Below are positions 51,185-60,700 of a stretch of 64,000 bases of DNA, piece by piece. Source of the DNA: Polaromonas sp. JS666 (GTDB lineage Bacteria > Pseudomonadota > Gammaproteobacteria > Burkholderiales > Burkholderiaceae_C); NCBI RefSeq assembly GCF_000013865.1, contig NC_007949.1, positions 296,406 through 360,405 of the forward strand, written 5' to 3'. Position numbers and translations under genes: made by a program. Each line of letters opens with the position of its first letter. Positions within the stretch are counted from its first letter, which is position 1. The notes under the pieces were generated by a model. It had not been told where the DNA came from and did no database searches. It was given only the letters and a program-made list of their open reading frames with translations.

Positions 51185-52494
51185 AAATCGGGAAATTGGC
51201 GGCCCTCAGTGGGCTATGCGCTCTGGTTCTGGGTGTGACTCCGTCTGTCATTGGATCCGCTGCCCAGCGAGTTGGCCAGTATGACTTCACGTACTTCACC
51301 AGTGGCGAGCAGCGCGCAACACCAGTGCAAGTCTTTGATGATGGCAAGAGCACGTATTTCCAGTTCCGTGCTGGTGAGGCAATTCCCGCCATCTTCAATA
51401 ACAAGGATGGAAAAGTAAGCCTGCTGGTTCCCTATTTCGAAGGCCCTTACATCAGGGTCCAGGAAACTTCTGGACGATTCACCCTGCAGCTCGGGCGAGC
51501 TCAAGCCCAAGTTGTTTATGGTGGTGCTGGCCGAGACGATGCCCCCGCAATCGAAGCTGTAAACAAGAACGGGTTGCGCACGGCGTACACAGGTGGCGGC
51601 TATCCCGCGAATGCAAATGTGAAATTGATCGCTTCGCTGGGTCCGACGCTTTCGTTCATGTCAAATGATGCGCTCGAAGCAAATTCCTACGCTACCCCCG
51701 CAAAAGGGGATCGGGTCACCTGGAAGGAAAGCGAAACCGAAGTTTCGGAACGTCAGGTGTACTTTGCTACCGGCACTGCTGCGTTGGGCCCGCAAGCAAA
51801 GCGAGCCTTGAGCAACATGAGTGCTCAGGTCAAGGGAGCGACCTCCATCACGATTGTTGGTCGTGATGATTCAAGCGAGAAAGAAGGTCTGGAAAAAGCT
51901 CGTGCAGAGAACCTACGTGACGCATTGGTCAAGATGGGCATCAGCGGCGAGCGCATTACCGTGAAGCTCGGTGTGATGGGCACGCCAAAGGATAAGTTGT
52001 GGCCCAGTGACATCCGCATCGAGCGTGTTGTGCCTACAGCGATCGCACGGCCAACAGAGGCGCAGACCGACAAATCTGCTCACGTTCAAGTCAATGTTGA
52101 AAACCTGGTTCGTGCCGGCGTCCTGACTCGTGAGCAAGGCCTCGCAATCTTGCGCAAAGGGGCCGATGCGCGATCCGACGTCGCTGTGGCGCCGGCAGCC
52201 GCACCTCAGGCACCTGTCAGCCTGGAAGTACCGCCATCGGGCTTCGATTTCAAGGCGGGCGACAAGACCATCGCTGGAACCATTCGTCGCTGGGCTGGCG
52301 CCACCAATTTCCAGGTGGTGTGGGACGCAGCGCCTTCCGTGGACGCTCCTGTTACTGGGGACGCTGTGATCGCGGCCGCTTCAATGAAAGAAGCCCTGGA
52401 CAAGGTTGTGACAGCGCTGCAGCGCAAGGGGTACGACATTCAAGCAACTGTGTATAGCAATCGAGTGGTACGTTTTACCGGGGGTACAAAGTGA
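51181..52494 (+). CDS. Three-domain fusion: VirB9-like + OmpA-like + TcpQ/PilL-like
   Basis: This is 437 residues with a signal peptide (about 1-27). Residues about 40-112 repeat the C-terminal VirB9 domain: ATPVQVFDDGKSTYFQFRAG, AIPAIFNN, and a YFEGPYIRVQ strand, closely parallel to the VirB9 at 48864. Residues about 188-283 are OmpA-like (RQVYFATGTAALGPQAKRAL; ITIVGRDDSSEKEGLEKARA; RIERVV), a peptidoglycan-binding fold. Residues about 365-432 match the TcpQ/PilL C-terminal domain (GTIRRWAGATNFQVVWDA; ALQRKGYDIQATVYSNRVVR), which supports the secretin of type IVb pili. The protein thus has contacts for the T4SS outer ring, the cell wall and the pilus secretin. The gene overlaps virB10 and the next pilus gene, marking the joint between the two machines. 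It would take the place of PilL. I know of no described protein with this layout. Confidence 0.82.
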   Translation: MKIGKLAALSGLCALVLGVTPSVIGSAAQRVGQYDFTYFTSGEQRATPVQVFDDGKSTYFQFRAGEAIPAIFNNKDGKVSLLVPYFEGPYIRVQETSGRFTLQLGRAQAQVVYGGAGRDDAPAIEAVNKNGLRTAYTGGGYPANANVKLIASLGPTLSFMSNDALEANSYATPAKGDRVTWKESETEVSERQVYFATGTAALGPQAKRALSNMSAQVKGATSITIVGRDDSSEKEGLEKARAENLRDALVKMGISGERITVKLGVMGTPKDKLWPSDIRIERVVPTAIARPTEAQTDKSAHVQVNVENLVRAGVLTREQGLAILRKGADARSDVAVAPAAAPQAPVSLEVPPSGFDFKAGDKTIAGTIRRWAGATNFQVVWDAAPSVDAPVTGDAVIAAASMKEALDKVVTALQRKGYDIQATVYSNRVVRFTGGTK

Positions 52495-52907
52495 AGAAGC
52501 AATCAATGAATCTTTCGCTCATCGCAGCGGGCATGTGCCTGGCGCTGTCCGCAACTGCGCAGCAAGGGGTCAAGACTGTTGATGCCCCCTACGTGCCAGC
52601 TGCATCAGGAACGGCAGCCATACCAGTCAAGAGTGCGCAGGCAGTTGACGACGTGATTGGGGCAAACCCCTTTACATCGCTCACGGCTGACAAAGCAATC
52701 TCCACCCAGTTGCAGCAGCTGGCCAAGGAAAGCGGATGGCAGCTCATCTGGGAGGCTACGGACTTCAATGTGGAGCAGAAGGTCACGGTCAGCAGCGATT
52801 TCGTGAAGGCGATAACGACCGTCATTGAATCCGCGAACCTCAGCGGGTCACGCCTCAAGGCTACTTTCTACAAGGGCAACAAGACCGTCAGGGTCATGGA
52901 GTTTTGA
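52491..52907 (+). CDS. TcpQ-domain pilus assembly protein
   Basis: This is 138 residues from GTG 52491 (GGGGG upstream), overlapping the fusion gene by four bases; the ATG at 52506 is an alternative. A signal peptide is followed by one TcpQ-like domain (KAISTQLQQLAKESGWQLIW; FVKAITTVIESANLSGSRLK), so a second copy of the module that ends the fusion protein. It is probably a small chaperone or stabiliser of the PilN secretin. Confidence 0.75.
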   Translation: MKKQSMNLSLIAAGMCLALSATAQQGVKTVDAPYVPAASGTAAIPVKSAQAVDDVIGANPFTSLTADKAISTQLQQLAKESGWQLIWEATDFNVEQKVTVSSDFVKAITTVIESANLSGSRLKATFYKGNKTVRVMEF

Positions 52908-52909
52908 TC

Positions 52910-54604
52910 ATGAAATACACCCCAATTACTCTGGCTGTGGCCGCTTCGTTGTTGGCCGGCTGCGCCACAGGGCCAGCTGACAACGCCGCCATCAAAATCA
53001 AAGTTGAGGCAACAAGAGCCGAAGCACAGCGGCTCATTTCCTCTCGCGAGACACCGGTGGAAGCAAGTCCCGTGAGCTATACAGATCAGAGCTGGGTACC
53101 CCTGCGCAAGCTAGATAAGTCTGAGCAGGATACTGCGAATGCCAATGCCAAGGCAGACACTGTGCAAGTCGAGATCAACCAGCGCTTCGGCAGTTTGAAT
53201 GAAGTGGCTGGTGCGGTCTCGTCATTGACCGGTCTGCCGGTCTTCGTCAGCGCAGATATTCGAGCACTATCCGCGTCTGGGTCGGCCTCTGCCTCCCCTA
53301 TGCCGGGTGCGCCATCGCCAGGTATCCCAAGCATCCCAGGCGGCCCGTTGCCACCGACGGGGTACTCGTCAGCCCTTGGAGCCGGCTCCTCTGCGCCCAC
53401 GGGGCCCATCACCGTCGGCTCTCCCTTTGCCGCGAATTACTCTGGGAGTTTGTCGGGATTCATGAACATGGTGTCGGCTTATTACGGTGTGTTCTGGAAA
53501 ACGGAAGCCTCTGGCCTGCGGTTTTTCCAAATGGATTCGAAGACTTTTCGAATCGCCGCTCTGCCGGGCGACACACGCTTGTCAAGCACGGTCGAGGCGT
53601 CATCAAATTCGTCGGGCGGAGGCGCTGCTGGCCCAGGCGGCGCCGGTGGTGGGGGAGATTCAGGTAAATCAGGAAGTTCGGCAAATTCAACTGGAGTGGC
53701 CTTCACAGGCTTATCGGTCTGGGCTTCGCTTGAAAACGGCATCAAGCAGATGCTGAGTGCGGGAGGCCGTGTTTACGCTTCGCCAGCAACAGGAACAATT
53801 ACGGTTACCGACACCCCCAACGTCTTGGGACTGGTTTCGGATTTCGTCAAAACTCAGAATCAAGCGCTGAACAGGCAAGTTTCCGTGAACGTTCGAGTGC
53901 TCTCGGTTGCGCTTGACGACTCGGATGACTACGGCATTAATTGGGATGCTGTCTACAAGAATCTTGCCACGGCATCCAATGCGTACTCTATCGCATTGAA
54001 AACGGCCTTCCCCATTGCCAACGGTGCTGGCAACCTGGTGATTTCTGCCCCGGCCACCTCTGGATCGCGCTGGGCTGGATCGAGCGCAATGATTTCAGCA
54101 TTGTCCAGTCAAGGGCGTGTAACTGAACTTACTTCATCCACGCTTGTAACACTGAACAATCAACCTTCCCCGGTCAACGTCGGCCGGCGAGTTTCATATC
54201 TGCAATCAAGCTCGACAACGCAAACTGCCAATGTCGGGTCGACTAGTTCTCTAACGCCGGGAACGATTCAGACAGGGTTTTCGATGACCCTGATTCCACA
54301 CATTATTGATAGCCGTGAGATTCTTCTCCAGTACTCGATTGACTTGTCTTCTCTTCTTCAATTGACCACGATTTCATCGGGCACCAGTTCCATCCAGGCG
54401 CCGGACATCTCAACAAGCAACTTCATCCAACGTGTGAAGCTTCTGTCGGGTGAAACACTCGTTGTTGCAGGTTTTGACCAGGATAACTTGTCTGCGGTGT
54501 CCAACGGAGTCGGCGCTGCCGACAACGTCGCGCTAGGAAGCCGCAACGGCTCGAAGAAACGCAACATGATCGTTGTGATGATTCAGCCAAATCTTGCGCA
54601 GTGA
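52910..54604 (+). CDS. pilN: PilN, type IVb pilus secretin lipoprotein
   Basis: This is 564 residues from ATG 52910 (GGAG eight bases upstream). It begins with a lipoprotein signal with LLAGC lipobox, followed by N-terminal periplasmic domains (about 80-350) and the secretin barrel (SGSRWAGSSAMISALSSQGR; QTGFSMTLIPHIIDSREILL; SGETLVVAGFDQDN). A Gly/Ser-rich insert lies around 225-265. It forms the outer-membrane pore for the pilus, as PilN of R64 and BfpB do. Confidence 0.92.
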   Translation: MKYTPITLAVAASLLAGCATGPADNAAIKIKVEATRAEAQRLISSRETPVEASPVSYTDQSWVPLRKLDKSEQDTANANAKADTVQVEINQRFGSLNEVAGAVSSLTGLPVFVSADIRALSASGSASASPMPGAPSPGIPSIPGGPLPPTGYSSALGAGSSAPTGPITVGSPFAANYSGSLSGFMNMVSAYYGVFWKTEASGLRFFQMDSKTFRIAALPGDTRLSSTVEASSNSSGGGAAGPGGAGGGGDSGKSGSSANSTGVAFTGLSVWASLENGIKQMLSAGGRVYASPATGTITVTDTPNVLGLVSDFVKTQNQALNRQVSVNVRVLSVALDDSDDYGINWDAVYKNLATASNAYSIALKTAFPIANGAGNLVISAPATSGSRWAGSSAMISALSSQGRVTELTSSTLVTLNNQPSPVNVGRRVSYLQSSSTTQTANVGSTSSLTPGTIQTGFSMTLIPHIIDSREILLQYSIDLSSLLQLTTISSGTSSIQAPDISTSNFIQRVKLLSGETLVVAGFDQDNLSAVSNGVGAADNVALGSRNGSKKRNMIVVMIQPNLAQ

Positions 54605-54625
54605 TCCACCCGAACAAGGCTGAGC

Positions 54626-55918
54626 ATGAGAATCATTGAATTCAACCTGGGCAAGAAAAAGCTGGAACTTGTTGCCGGCCTCGTCTGGCACCCCGTTCAC
54701 GGCGCTGGCGGAGCGCGCGCAAAGGAGATCCGGCATATTGCGGATGAGTCGTCATTCGATTTCAAGGTTCTAAGGGGTTCCGAGTCGCCGCATGTCGGCT
54801 TTGCCCGTCGCAGTGATGGCGGCAAATCCGGCCAGATTGCGGCTGCGGCTTTGATCGCCGACATCGTCGGCGTGAACGACGCCCATCGTAATTTTTTGGT
54901 CGCTATCGCCATTCCGGATGACAAGGAACAGTACCTACGTGTCATGTCGCATGCCGGCGTCATCCTGGCTGATGGAGACTCGGTCGGGACTCGTGACGAA
55001 ATTCGGGTTCAAATCACTGAAGACTTCGCATACGGCAATTGGGATGCCATTATTTGCCCAGGTGACTGGAACATCCCGAACTCCCAGGAACGTGGGTTTG
55101 AAGACTTCTTCAATGAGGTAACTCTAAAAAAACATCGCCGCTGGGCATTGAGCGATGTCTCCCTTCGCATTACGAAGTACCTTTTCCCGACTTTGCTCAT
55201 TCTCGGCCTGCTCGTTGGCGGCTTGTATGGTTTTCGTGTCTGGAACTTGAAAAAGATCGCTGCTGCAGAAGCCCTTCGCCTTCAAAACGAGGAGATTATG
55301 CGCGGCCAACGACCTACGGCCGCTGCGCCGGTCAAACCGTGGCCAACCTTGCCAGTTCCGGGTGAGTTTGCTGCAGCTTGCCAGGAGGCTATTGCCAAAA
55401 CCGGATACACCGCGGGCAATTGGAGCCTTAGCTCCATGGAGTGCAGCTCGAATGGATTACAGGTCACTTGGAGCCGCTCTAGCCAATATGCGTGGATCAG
55501 CCACCTCAAGCTGACTCGTCCGGAAGCGCAAGTGTCTTCAGATGGGACTACCGCATCTGTGGCGGTTCCGTTCACCGTGGCAGGACCAAAGGACTTTTCG
55601 GAGCAACTGCCCAACCAACAAGACGCTGTGCTTCGGTTGATCGATCTTTCTTCGAGGTATGGCGTTTCCGTGAAGATTGACACGCCAGTCGAGCCCGAAC
55701 CCGCTAGAACGCTTCCCGGCCAGCAGGGAGGAGCGGCCCAGCCCGCTCCGCCGCCGCCGTGGAGCGCACTCCCAATTGAGTTCAAAACTGGCATCGGGCC
55801 TTTCGAAGTTGCCTCTCTGATCAATTCACCTGGACTCCGGATCCAGAAAATCACTTACAGCGTTGTATCTGGCGCATTCCAGTATTCACTTTCGGGGGTT
55901 CAGTATGTTCAGCGTTAA
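54626..55918 (+). CDS. pilO: PilO2-family pilus accessory protein
   Basis: This is 430 residues. An N-terminal cytoplasmic domain (about 1-185, BfpC/PilO2-like: GDWNIPNSQERGFEDFFNEV) is followed by one membrane segment (about 189-208) and a periplasmic domain. The order pilN-pilO-pilP and the topology match PilO of IncI plasmids. It joins the inner-membrane platform to the assembly ATPase. Its end overlaps the pilP start. Confidence 0.87.
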   Translation: MRIIEFNLGKKKLELVAGLVWHPVHGAGGARAKEIRHIADESSFDFKVLRGSESPHVGFARRSDGGKSGQIAAAALIADIVGVNDAHRNFLVAIAIPDDKEQYLRVMSHAGVILADGDSVGTRDEIRVQITEDFAYGNWDAIICPGDWNIPNSQERGFEDFFNEVTLKKHRRWALSDVSLRITKYLFPTLLILGLLVGGLYGFRVWNLKKIAAAEALRLQNEEIMRGQRPTAAAPVKPWPTLPVPGEFAAACQEAIAKTGYTAGNWSLSSMECSSNGLQVTWSRSSQYAWISHLKLTRPEAQVSSDGTTASVAVPFTVAGPKDFSEQLPNQQDAVLRLIDLSSRYGVSVKIDTPVEPEPARTLPGQQGGAAQPAPPPPWSALPIEFKTGIGPFEVASLINSPGLRIQKITYSVVSGAFQYSLSGVQYVQR

Positions 55919-56522
55919 ACGTCTACTCGTTGCATCTCTTTTCTCAGCTTGTGTGTTCACTGCGCAGGCCCAAAACTCGGCGCCCGCATCACCTGCCCAG
56001 GCTCAATCAGCTTCTCCTGCAGCGGCCCCGCCAGCAGCAGCTATCTTGTCCTTGCCGTCCTCATCCATAAGCGCCTCCAGTGCTGCAGAAATTCAGCGCA
56101 TCACCGAGGAAATGACGGTCCTGAATGCGCGCCTGAGCCAGTTGGAACTCAAGACGAAGATCGCGGCAAAGCAAAAGGAGTTATCAACTCTTGACACCGG
56201 CTCCTACTCGTCGCCCCTCGGCAGCGCTGCGGGCTCACCTTCGGTCGTCTCTGTTGCAGGGCTCAAGGGCCAGCTTGAAGCTGTCCTGGTGTTTCCCGGC
56301 AACCAGGTGCAGCGCGTCAAGACAGGCGATGTCATCGGCGACCGTAGGGTTGCCTCAGTCGCGCTCAATGAGGTGGTGCTCACTGACCTGAAGGGGAAGA
56401 ACATCCAGCGGCTGGCTTTCGGCTCGAGTGCCGTCACGAGGGAATCCAGTGCCATGGCTGGTACCAATACTTTGCCAGGGCAGCTTGGGCAGTTTCCTCC
56501 AGTCCCCCCTATGCAGCGATAA
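55905..56522 (+). CDS. pilP: PilP-family pilus assembly protein
   Basis: This is 205 residues from ATG 55905, overlapping pilO. A signal peptide (ending AQAQN) is followed by an Ala/Pro/Ser-rich linker, a helix (AEIQRITEEMTVLNARLSQL) and a C-terminal beta domain (LEAVLVFPGNQVQRVKTGDV), as in type IVb PilP. It lines the periplasmic space between platform and secretin. Confidence 0.85.
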   Translation: MFSVKRLLVASLFSACVFTAQAQNSAPASPAQAQSASPAAAPPAAAILSLPSSSISASSAAEIQRITEEMTVLNARLSQLELKTKIAAKQKELSTLDTGSYSSPLGSAAGSPSVVSVAGLKGQLEAVLVFPGNQVQRVKTGDVIGDRRVASVALNEVVLTDLKGKNIQRLAFGSSAVTRESSAMAGTNTLPGQLGQFPPVPPMQR

Positions 56523-56538
56523 CCGACCGGGATTACCT

Positions 56539-58095
56539 ATGTTGACACTTGCTAAATTACCGGCATCAATGGCACCCACTGCCGTAAAGCCTATATCCGC
56601 ATCGTCAGATCTGAACAAACTGGTCTATTTTGATCGGGAAGACGGTCGGCTTCTGGTGTCGAAGGATCACTTCTTCAACGCGACGGTTCGTAGCTACACC
56701 GAGCGCATAAAGGGCGAGTGCGCCAAGAGTGGTCTTCCGCCTCCGGTGGTACAGCAGGTAGCGATGGACGTCATTGCGAAGATGCATCACGACAATTCGC
56801 ACGCGGATGAGTTCGTCGCGCAAGCAAGCGAGATGCAGAAGGCTGCAAAGACTGTATTTAAAAAGGCCGTGGAGCGCCGGGCATCGGATATTCACATTCG
56901 TGTATTCAACAAAGGTGGCACGAAGGTATTTTTCAGGATTCACAACGATTTGCATCTTGTGCAAGAAGACACTGCGACTTGGGGACACCTCATGTGCTCC
57001 GCTATTTACACGTCGATGTGCGACGTCGCAGATGCAACATTTGACGTGAACAATCGTCAAGATGCACGTATTTCTGGGCGAGACAAGGTTCCCCCGGGCC
57101 TTGACGGAATTCGGGTGGCAACGACACCCCAGGTTGATGGCAATGTCATGGTGCTTCGCCTGCTCTATAACGACACGGACAAGTCAACCGATATTTGCGC
57201 TCTGGGATATGAACCAAGCCAAAAGGCCCAGGTTGACTCCATGAAGCGCAGGCCCACGGGGATCAACATTATTTCTGGCCCAACTGGATCGGGCAAGTCC
57301 ACAACCCTTCAGCGCACACTTCTGTCAATCCACTCGGAATGCAAGGGCTCTAAGCACATCATCACGGTAGAAGACCCGCCTGAATACCCGATGCCAGGTA
57401 TCGTGCAGACGCCGGTTGCGAATGCTGAAACCGAAGAAGACCGCTCAAATGCGTTCCAGGCCGCCATCAAGGCGACGATGCGGCTTGATCCGAACATCAT
57501 CATGATTGGCGAGATGCGCGACACGCCCTCAGTACAACTTGCCGTGAGGGCGGCAATGACCGGCCATCAGGTCTGGTCAACCGTACACGCCAACAATGCC
57601 TTTGCCATCATTGACCGTATGGTGGACTTAGGGGTGTCGTTGAACATCATGGCGGATCCGTCCATAGTCACCGGAATGATTTGTCAGAGGCTTTTGAAAG
57701 TCCTCTGTCCTCATTGCAAGCGGCCGTTGCGAGACGTCATCGATCACTTTTCCCACGAGGACCAGATGCGCGTGATGGGGTCGATCGACATGGCAAATGC
57801 CCATGTCGCTGGACTCGGTTGTGAGCATTGTTCTGGGAGTGGTGTTGCTGGGCGCACAGTGGTCGCTGAAGTCGTCGTGCCTGACCAAAAAATCATGGAT
57901 TTCATTCGCAAGGGCGATCGGCATCTCGCTATCAACTATTGGCGCGGCACCGGTGGCAGCTCAATGCTGGAGCAGGCGATTGTCAAGATCAACAGGGGCA
58001 TTGTTGACCCGTTTCAGGCTGAGGAGGAGGTTGGACCGCTGAATCTCCTCCCGGAGCCGGCGTTAGCCCAAGAGGGTGCATCAAATGAATCTTGA
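56539..58095 (+). CDS. pilQ: PilQ, pilus extension ATPase (GspE/PilB class)
   Basis: This is 518 residues from ATG 56539, 17 bases after pilP. Walker A SGPTGSGKST (246-255), the Asp box ITVEDPPEYPMPG, Walker B IIMIGEMRDTPS and the His box STVHANNA are intact. A tetracysteine zinc site (CPHC ... CEHC, about 395-425) marks assembly ATPases, as opposed to PilT retraction ATPases. It drives pilus polymerisation and overlaps pilR by 11 bases. Confidence 0.93.
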   Translation: MLTLAKLPASMAPTAVKPISASSDLNKLVYFDREDGRLLVSKDHFFNATVRSYTERIKGECAKSGLPPPVVQQVAMDVIAKMHHDNSHADEFVAQASEMQKAAKTVFKKAVERRASDIHIRVFNKGGTKVFFRIHNDLHLVQEDTATWGHLMCSAIYTSMCDVADATFDVNNRQDARISGRDKVPPGLDGIRVATTPQVDGNVMVLRLLYNDTDKSTDICALGYEPSQKAQVDSMKRRPTGINIISGPTGSGKSTTLQRTLLSIHSECKGSKHIITVEDPPEYPMPGIVQTPVANAETEEDRSNAFQAAIKATMRLDPNIIMIGEMRDTPSVQLAVRAAMTGHQVWSTVHANNAFAIIDRMVDLGVSLNIMADPSIVTGMICQRLLKVLCPHCKRPLRDVIDHFSHEDQMRVMGSIDMANAHVAGLGCEHCSGSGVAGRTVVAEVVVPDQKIMDFIRKGDRHLAINYWRGTGGSSMLEQAIVKINRGIVDPFQAEEEVGPLNLLPEPALAQEGASNES

Positions 58096-59158
58096 TCAGC
58101 TGAACATTGACTTCGCAAGGTTCCAGTTCAAGAACGATGCGAAGACGCGCCAACGCCTGTGGAAAAAGATGTCCAAGCTGCTCGGAGACGGCATACCAAT
58201 CATTCCGGCCCTGCAGGAGCTTAAGGCCCTGAATAAACCGACGTCACCACTTGCACTTGCGCTGGTTGATTGGATTCGAGGTCTCAACAATGGGCGAAAG
58301 ATTTCAGATGTAGTCATGCCCTGGGTGTCAACAGAAGAATACATGTTGATCGTAGCGGGTGAACAATCGGGCAAGCTCAGTGAGTCTCTGCTTTCTGTCG
58401 TGAGGGTATCTAAGGCCAAATTGGAGATACGGACTGCCGTTGTTAGCGGCATTGCATATCCGGCTTTTCTGGCCCTCCTATCGTTCGGCATTCTTTATCT
58501 CTTCGCCTTCAAGATCATCCCTGCGTTTACCAGAGCGGCTAAGTCTGACGCATGGTTTGGCGTGGCCAGGCTCATGATTGACGTGTCAACGTTTGTTCAA
58601 AACTGGCTTATCTGGATGGTGGTTTTGCTGGTCGTTTTTACGATCGCCTTTTTCGCCTCCCTTCCTCTTTGGAACTCATCACTCCGCACGAGGCTGGATC
58701 GCTATCCGCCATATAGCATTTACCGTGTTATGCAGGGTTCTTCCTGGCTGATCGCACTTTCAGCCCTTGTGCAAGCCGGCACCCGCGTTGAGTCGGCTAT
58801 TGAGCAGTTAGGGCAGGGTGCCTCGGCCTGGGCTGCAACGAGGTCAGCAGCCGCGCTCAAGGGACTACGTGCAGGTCGTGACCTCGGTGAATCACTACAA
58901 AAGTCTGGATACGAATTTCCGGACAGAGAAATTATTTCAGACATTCGCATCTACGCCACCAAGTCGGGATTTGATGAAGCTTTGCGCATCATCGGCAATG
59001 ACTGGATTAGCGAGTCCGTTGAACGAATCCAGGCCTTGATGAAGATCGTTTTTGGCATCGCATTGATGCTCGTCGGTTCACTTATTGCGTTTGTCGTCTC
59101 TGGCCTCATTGCAATGCAACTTCAGCTTACGCAGTTGCTTCAACGCGGCATTCACTAG
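58085..59158 (+). CDS. pilR: PilR, inner-membrane platform protein (GspF family)
   Basis: This is 357 residues from ATG 58085 (GAGGGT upstream; the frame begins at a GTG at 58076). It has two GspF repeats: LLGDGIPIIPALQEL with MLIVAGEQSGKLSES in the first, and ALVQAGTRVESAIEQL with IYATKSGFDEALRI in the second. Three membrane segments (about 130-150, 170-200 and 320-345) are visible. It is the platform on which PilQ and the PilT-like ATPases act. Confidence 0.9.
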   Translation: MNLDQLNIDFARFQFKNDAKTRQRLWKKMSKLLGDGIPIIPALQELKALNKPTSPLALALVDWIRGLNNGRKISDVVMPWVSTEEYMLIVAGEQSGKLSESLLSVVRVSKAKLEIRTAVVSGIAYPAFLALLSFGILYLFAFKIIPAFTRAAKSDAWFGVARLMIDVSTFVQNWLIWMVVLLVVFTIAFFASLPLWNSSLRTRLDRYPPYSIYRVMQGSSWLIALSALVQAGTRVESAIEQLGQGASAWAATRSAAALKGLRAGRDLGESLQKSGYEFPDREIISDIRIYATKSGFDEALRIIGNDWISESVERIQALMKIVFGIALMLVGSLIAFVVSGLIAMQLQLTQLLQRGIH

Positions 59159-59193
59159 TTAGTTTTGTTTGTTTTTTTAACCCGGAGGTATCT

Positions 59194-59733
59194 ATGAAAG
59201 TGTCTATGAAAACCGTTTCCAAATTTAAATCCCAAGCAGGTCTTACCCTTATAGAGCTGATTGCCTCATTGGCAATTCTGGCTCTCGTCATCGGCGGCGC
59301 CCTTGCGCTGTATTCCAGTGCAACCAGCAGCCAGGGTTCGTCCCAAATGACGTCAGAGATCACTGCGATCCGTGCCGCAACGAAGCAGGTCTTCTACGGT
59401 CAGGGCGGTTACGGTACGGCCAACTTGAACCAGGTCCTGGTGAGCGCCAATAAAGTGCCGTCGACCATCGCTGTAACCGCTGGTACACCTCCCACACTTA
59501 CCAATAGCCAGAACGGCGCAGTTTCGGTGGTTGGCGCCACTGCAAACTTCTCCATCACTGCCACCGCCGTGCCCACTGACATCTGCACCAGCGTGCTGTC
59601 TGCGACCACTGGTTGGGTCTCCGTCAAGGTCGGTTCTCAGGCGGCCATTACCACGTTCCCTATTGGACCCGCCACCGCTTCGACCCAATGTGCTGCTGCA
59701 GCGACGCAGACGATCGTCTTTACTTCCGCCTGA
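59194..59733 (+). CDS. pilS: PilS, major type IVb prepilin
   Basis: This is 179 residues. A prepilin site QAG|LTLIEL (cleavage after Gly16, Glu at +5) and a hydrophobic helix (17-41) are followed by a Ser/Thr-rich head with two cysteines (in PTDICTS and STQCAAA) that can form the pilin disulfide loop. A strong GGAGG ribosome site and a T-rich run precede it, fitting high expression. A prepilin peptidase gene is not in the window. Confidence 0.9.
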   Translation: MKVSMKTVSKFKSQAGLTLIELIASLAILALVIGGALALYSSATSSQGSSQMTSEITAIRAATKQVFYGQGGYGTANLNQVLVSANKVPSTIAVTAGTPPTLTNSQNGAVSVVGATANFSITATAVPTDICTSVLSATTGWVSVKVGSQAAITTFPIGPATASTQCAAAATQTIVFTSA

Positions 59734-59741
59734 TTGTTGCT

Positions 59742-60698
59742 ATGCCTCTCAAAGATCTAGTCTTCACTGACGTCTATCTGGGCACCGAGGGATCGGCATG
59801 GTTGTCTGGCGTTCCCAACACCTCTGATCCCATTGCGCCCGGGGAGGAGCATCTTGAAGAGGTCAAATCTTTGCGGCAATCCTGCGAGGAGTATTTCGCG
59901 AAGAATCCAGAACGCGAGGACTTTCCGCTCCGTCATTGCGACATAAGCTACCGTGTTTCGGTGATGAGGACGATACAGGAGATGGTGTTTGTCCTCCGCC
60001 GGCTCAGCGACAAGATTAAGAAGCTTACGGAACTGGGCATACCTCCGTCCTTTCTTCAATTTATGCTTGAGCCCAATATGAAAGGGCTCTTTATCATCAG
60101 CGGCACCTTCGGCCACGGAAAGACAACAACCGCCTCGTCACTCGTCGAGGCAAGGATTTCCCAGTTTGGGGGAGTGGCTGTCACGATCGAAGACCCGCCG
60201 GAAATGCCGTTACACGGCCGCCATGGTGAAGGTGTCTGCTTTCAAACGCCGGTGGAGCGGGGCGGGTTTGGATACGCCTGCCGTCAGGCAGCTCGCTGGG
60301 CTCCGTCGCTCATCTTCCTTGGCGAGATTCGAGATTCGGAAACCGCTAAGGAGGCCCTTCGGGCGTCCATCAATGGAAAATTGGTGGTGTGTACCGCTCA
60401 TTCCGACAATCCGGCAATGGCTATCGAACGAGTGTTCGCTCTCGCAAATGGCGAATCCGACGGAAGCACCTCCGACGACGTGCTGTCTATGCTCGCAACC
60501 GGCATAACTGCTGTGCTTCACCAACGCCTTGAGAAGGTGGGTTCAAGAATGCAGTTGATGGTCGAGCCTCTCTTTATGACGCCCGAGGACGGTCCAGGAG
60601 CCCGCGGGATGATCCGGCAGCGGCGGTTCGAGCAGTTGAAGTCGGTGACGCAACTTCAGAAGAATCGCATGCTCGTATCAGGACAACGCAAGGTCTGA
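59742..60698 (+). CDS. PilT/PilU-like ATPase with shortened N-terminal domain
   Basis: This is 318 residues from ATG 59742, eight bases after pilS. Walker A SGTFGHGKTT (120-129), the Asp box VTIEDPPEMPLHG, Walker B LIFLGEIRDSET and the His box VCTAHSDNP are all present, and the cysteine motif of assembly ATPases is absent. The N-terminal about 115 residues lack a recognisable PilT PAS-like domain. It looks like a retraction-type ATPase, perhaps a PilU-like partner of the PilT at 61150. The gene stands between the pilin and PilM, where R64 has no such enzyme. Confidence 0.82.
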   Translation: MPLKDLVFTDVYLGTEGSAWLSGVPNTSDPIAPGEEHLEEVKSLRQSCEEYFAKNPEREDFPLRHCDISYRVSVMRTIQEMVFVLRRLSDKIKKLTELGIPPSFLQFMLEPNMKGLFIISGTFGHGKTTTASSLVEARISQFGGVAVTIEDPPEMPLHGRHGEGVCFQTPVERGGFGYACRQAARWAPSLIFLGEIRDSETAKEALRASINGKLVVCTAHSDNPAMAIERVFALANGESDGSTSDDVLSMLATGITAVLHQRLEKVGSRMQLMVEPLFMTPEDGPGARGMIRQRRFEQLKSVTQLQKNRMLVSGQRKV

Positions 60699-60700
60699 CC

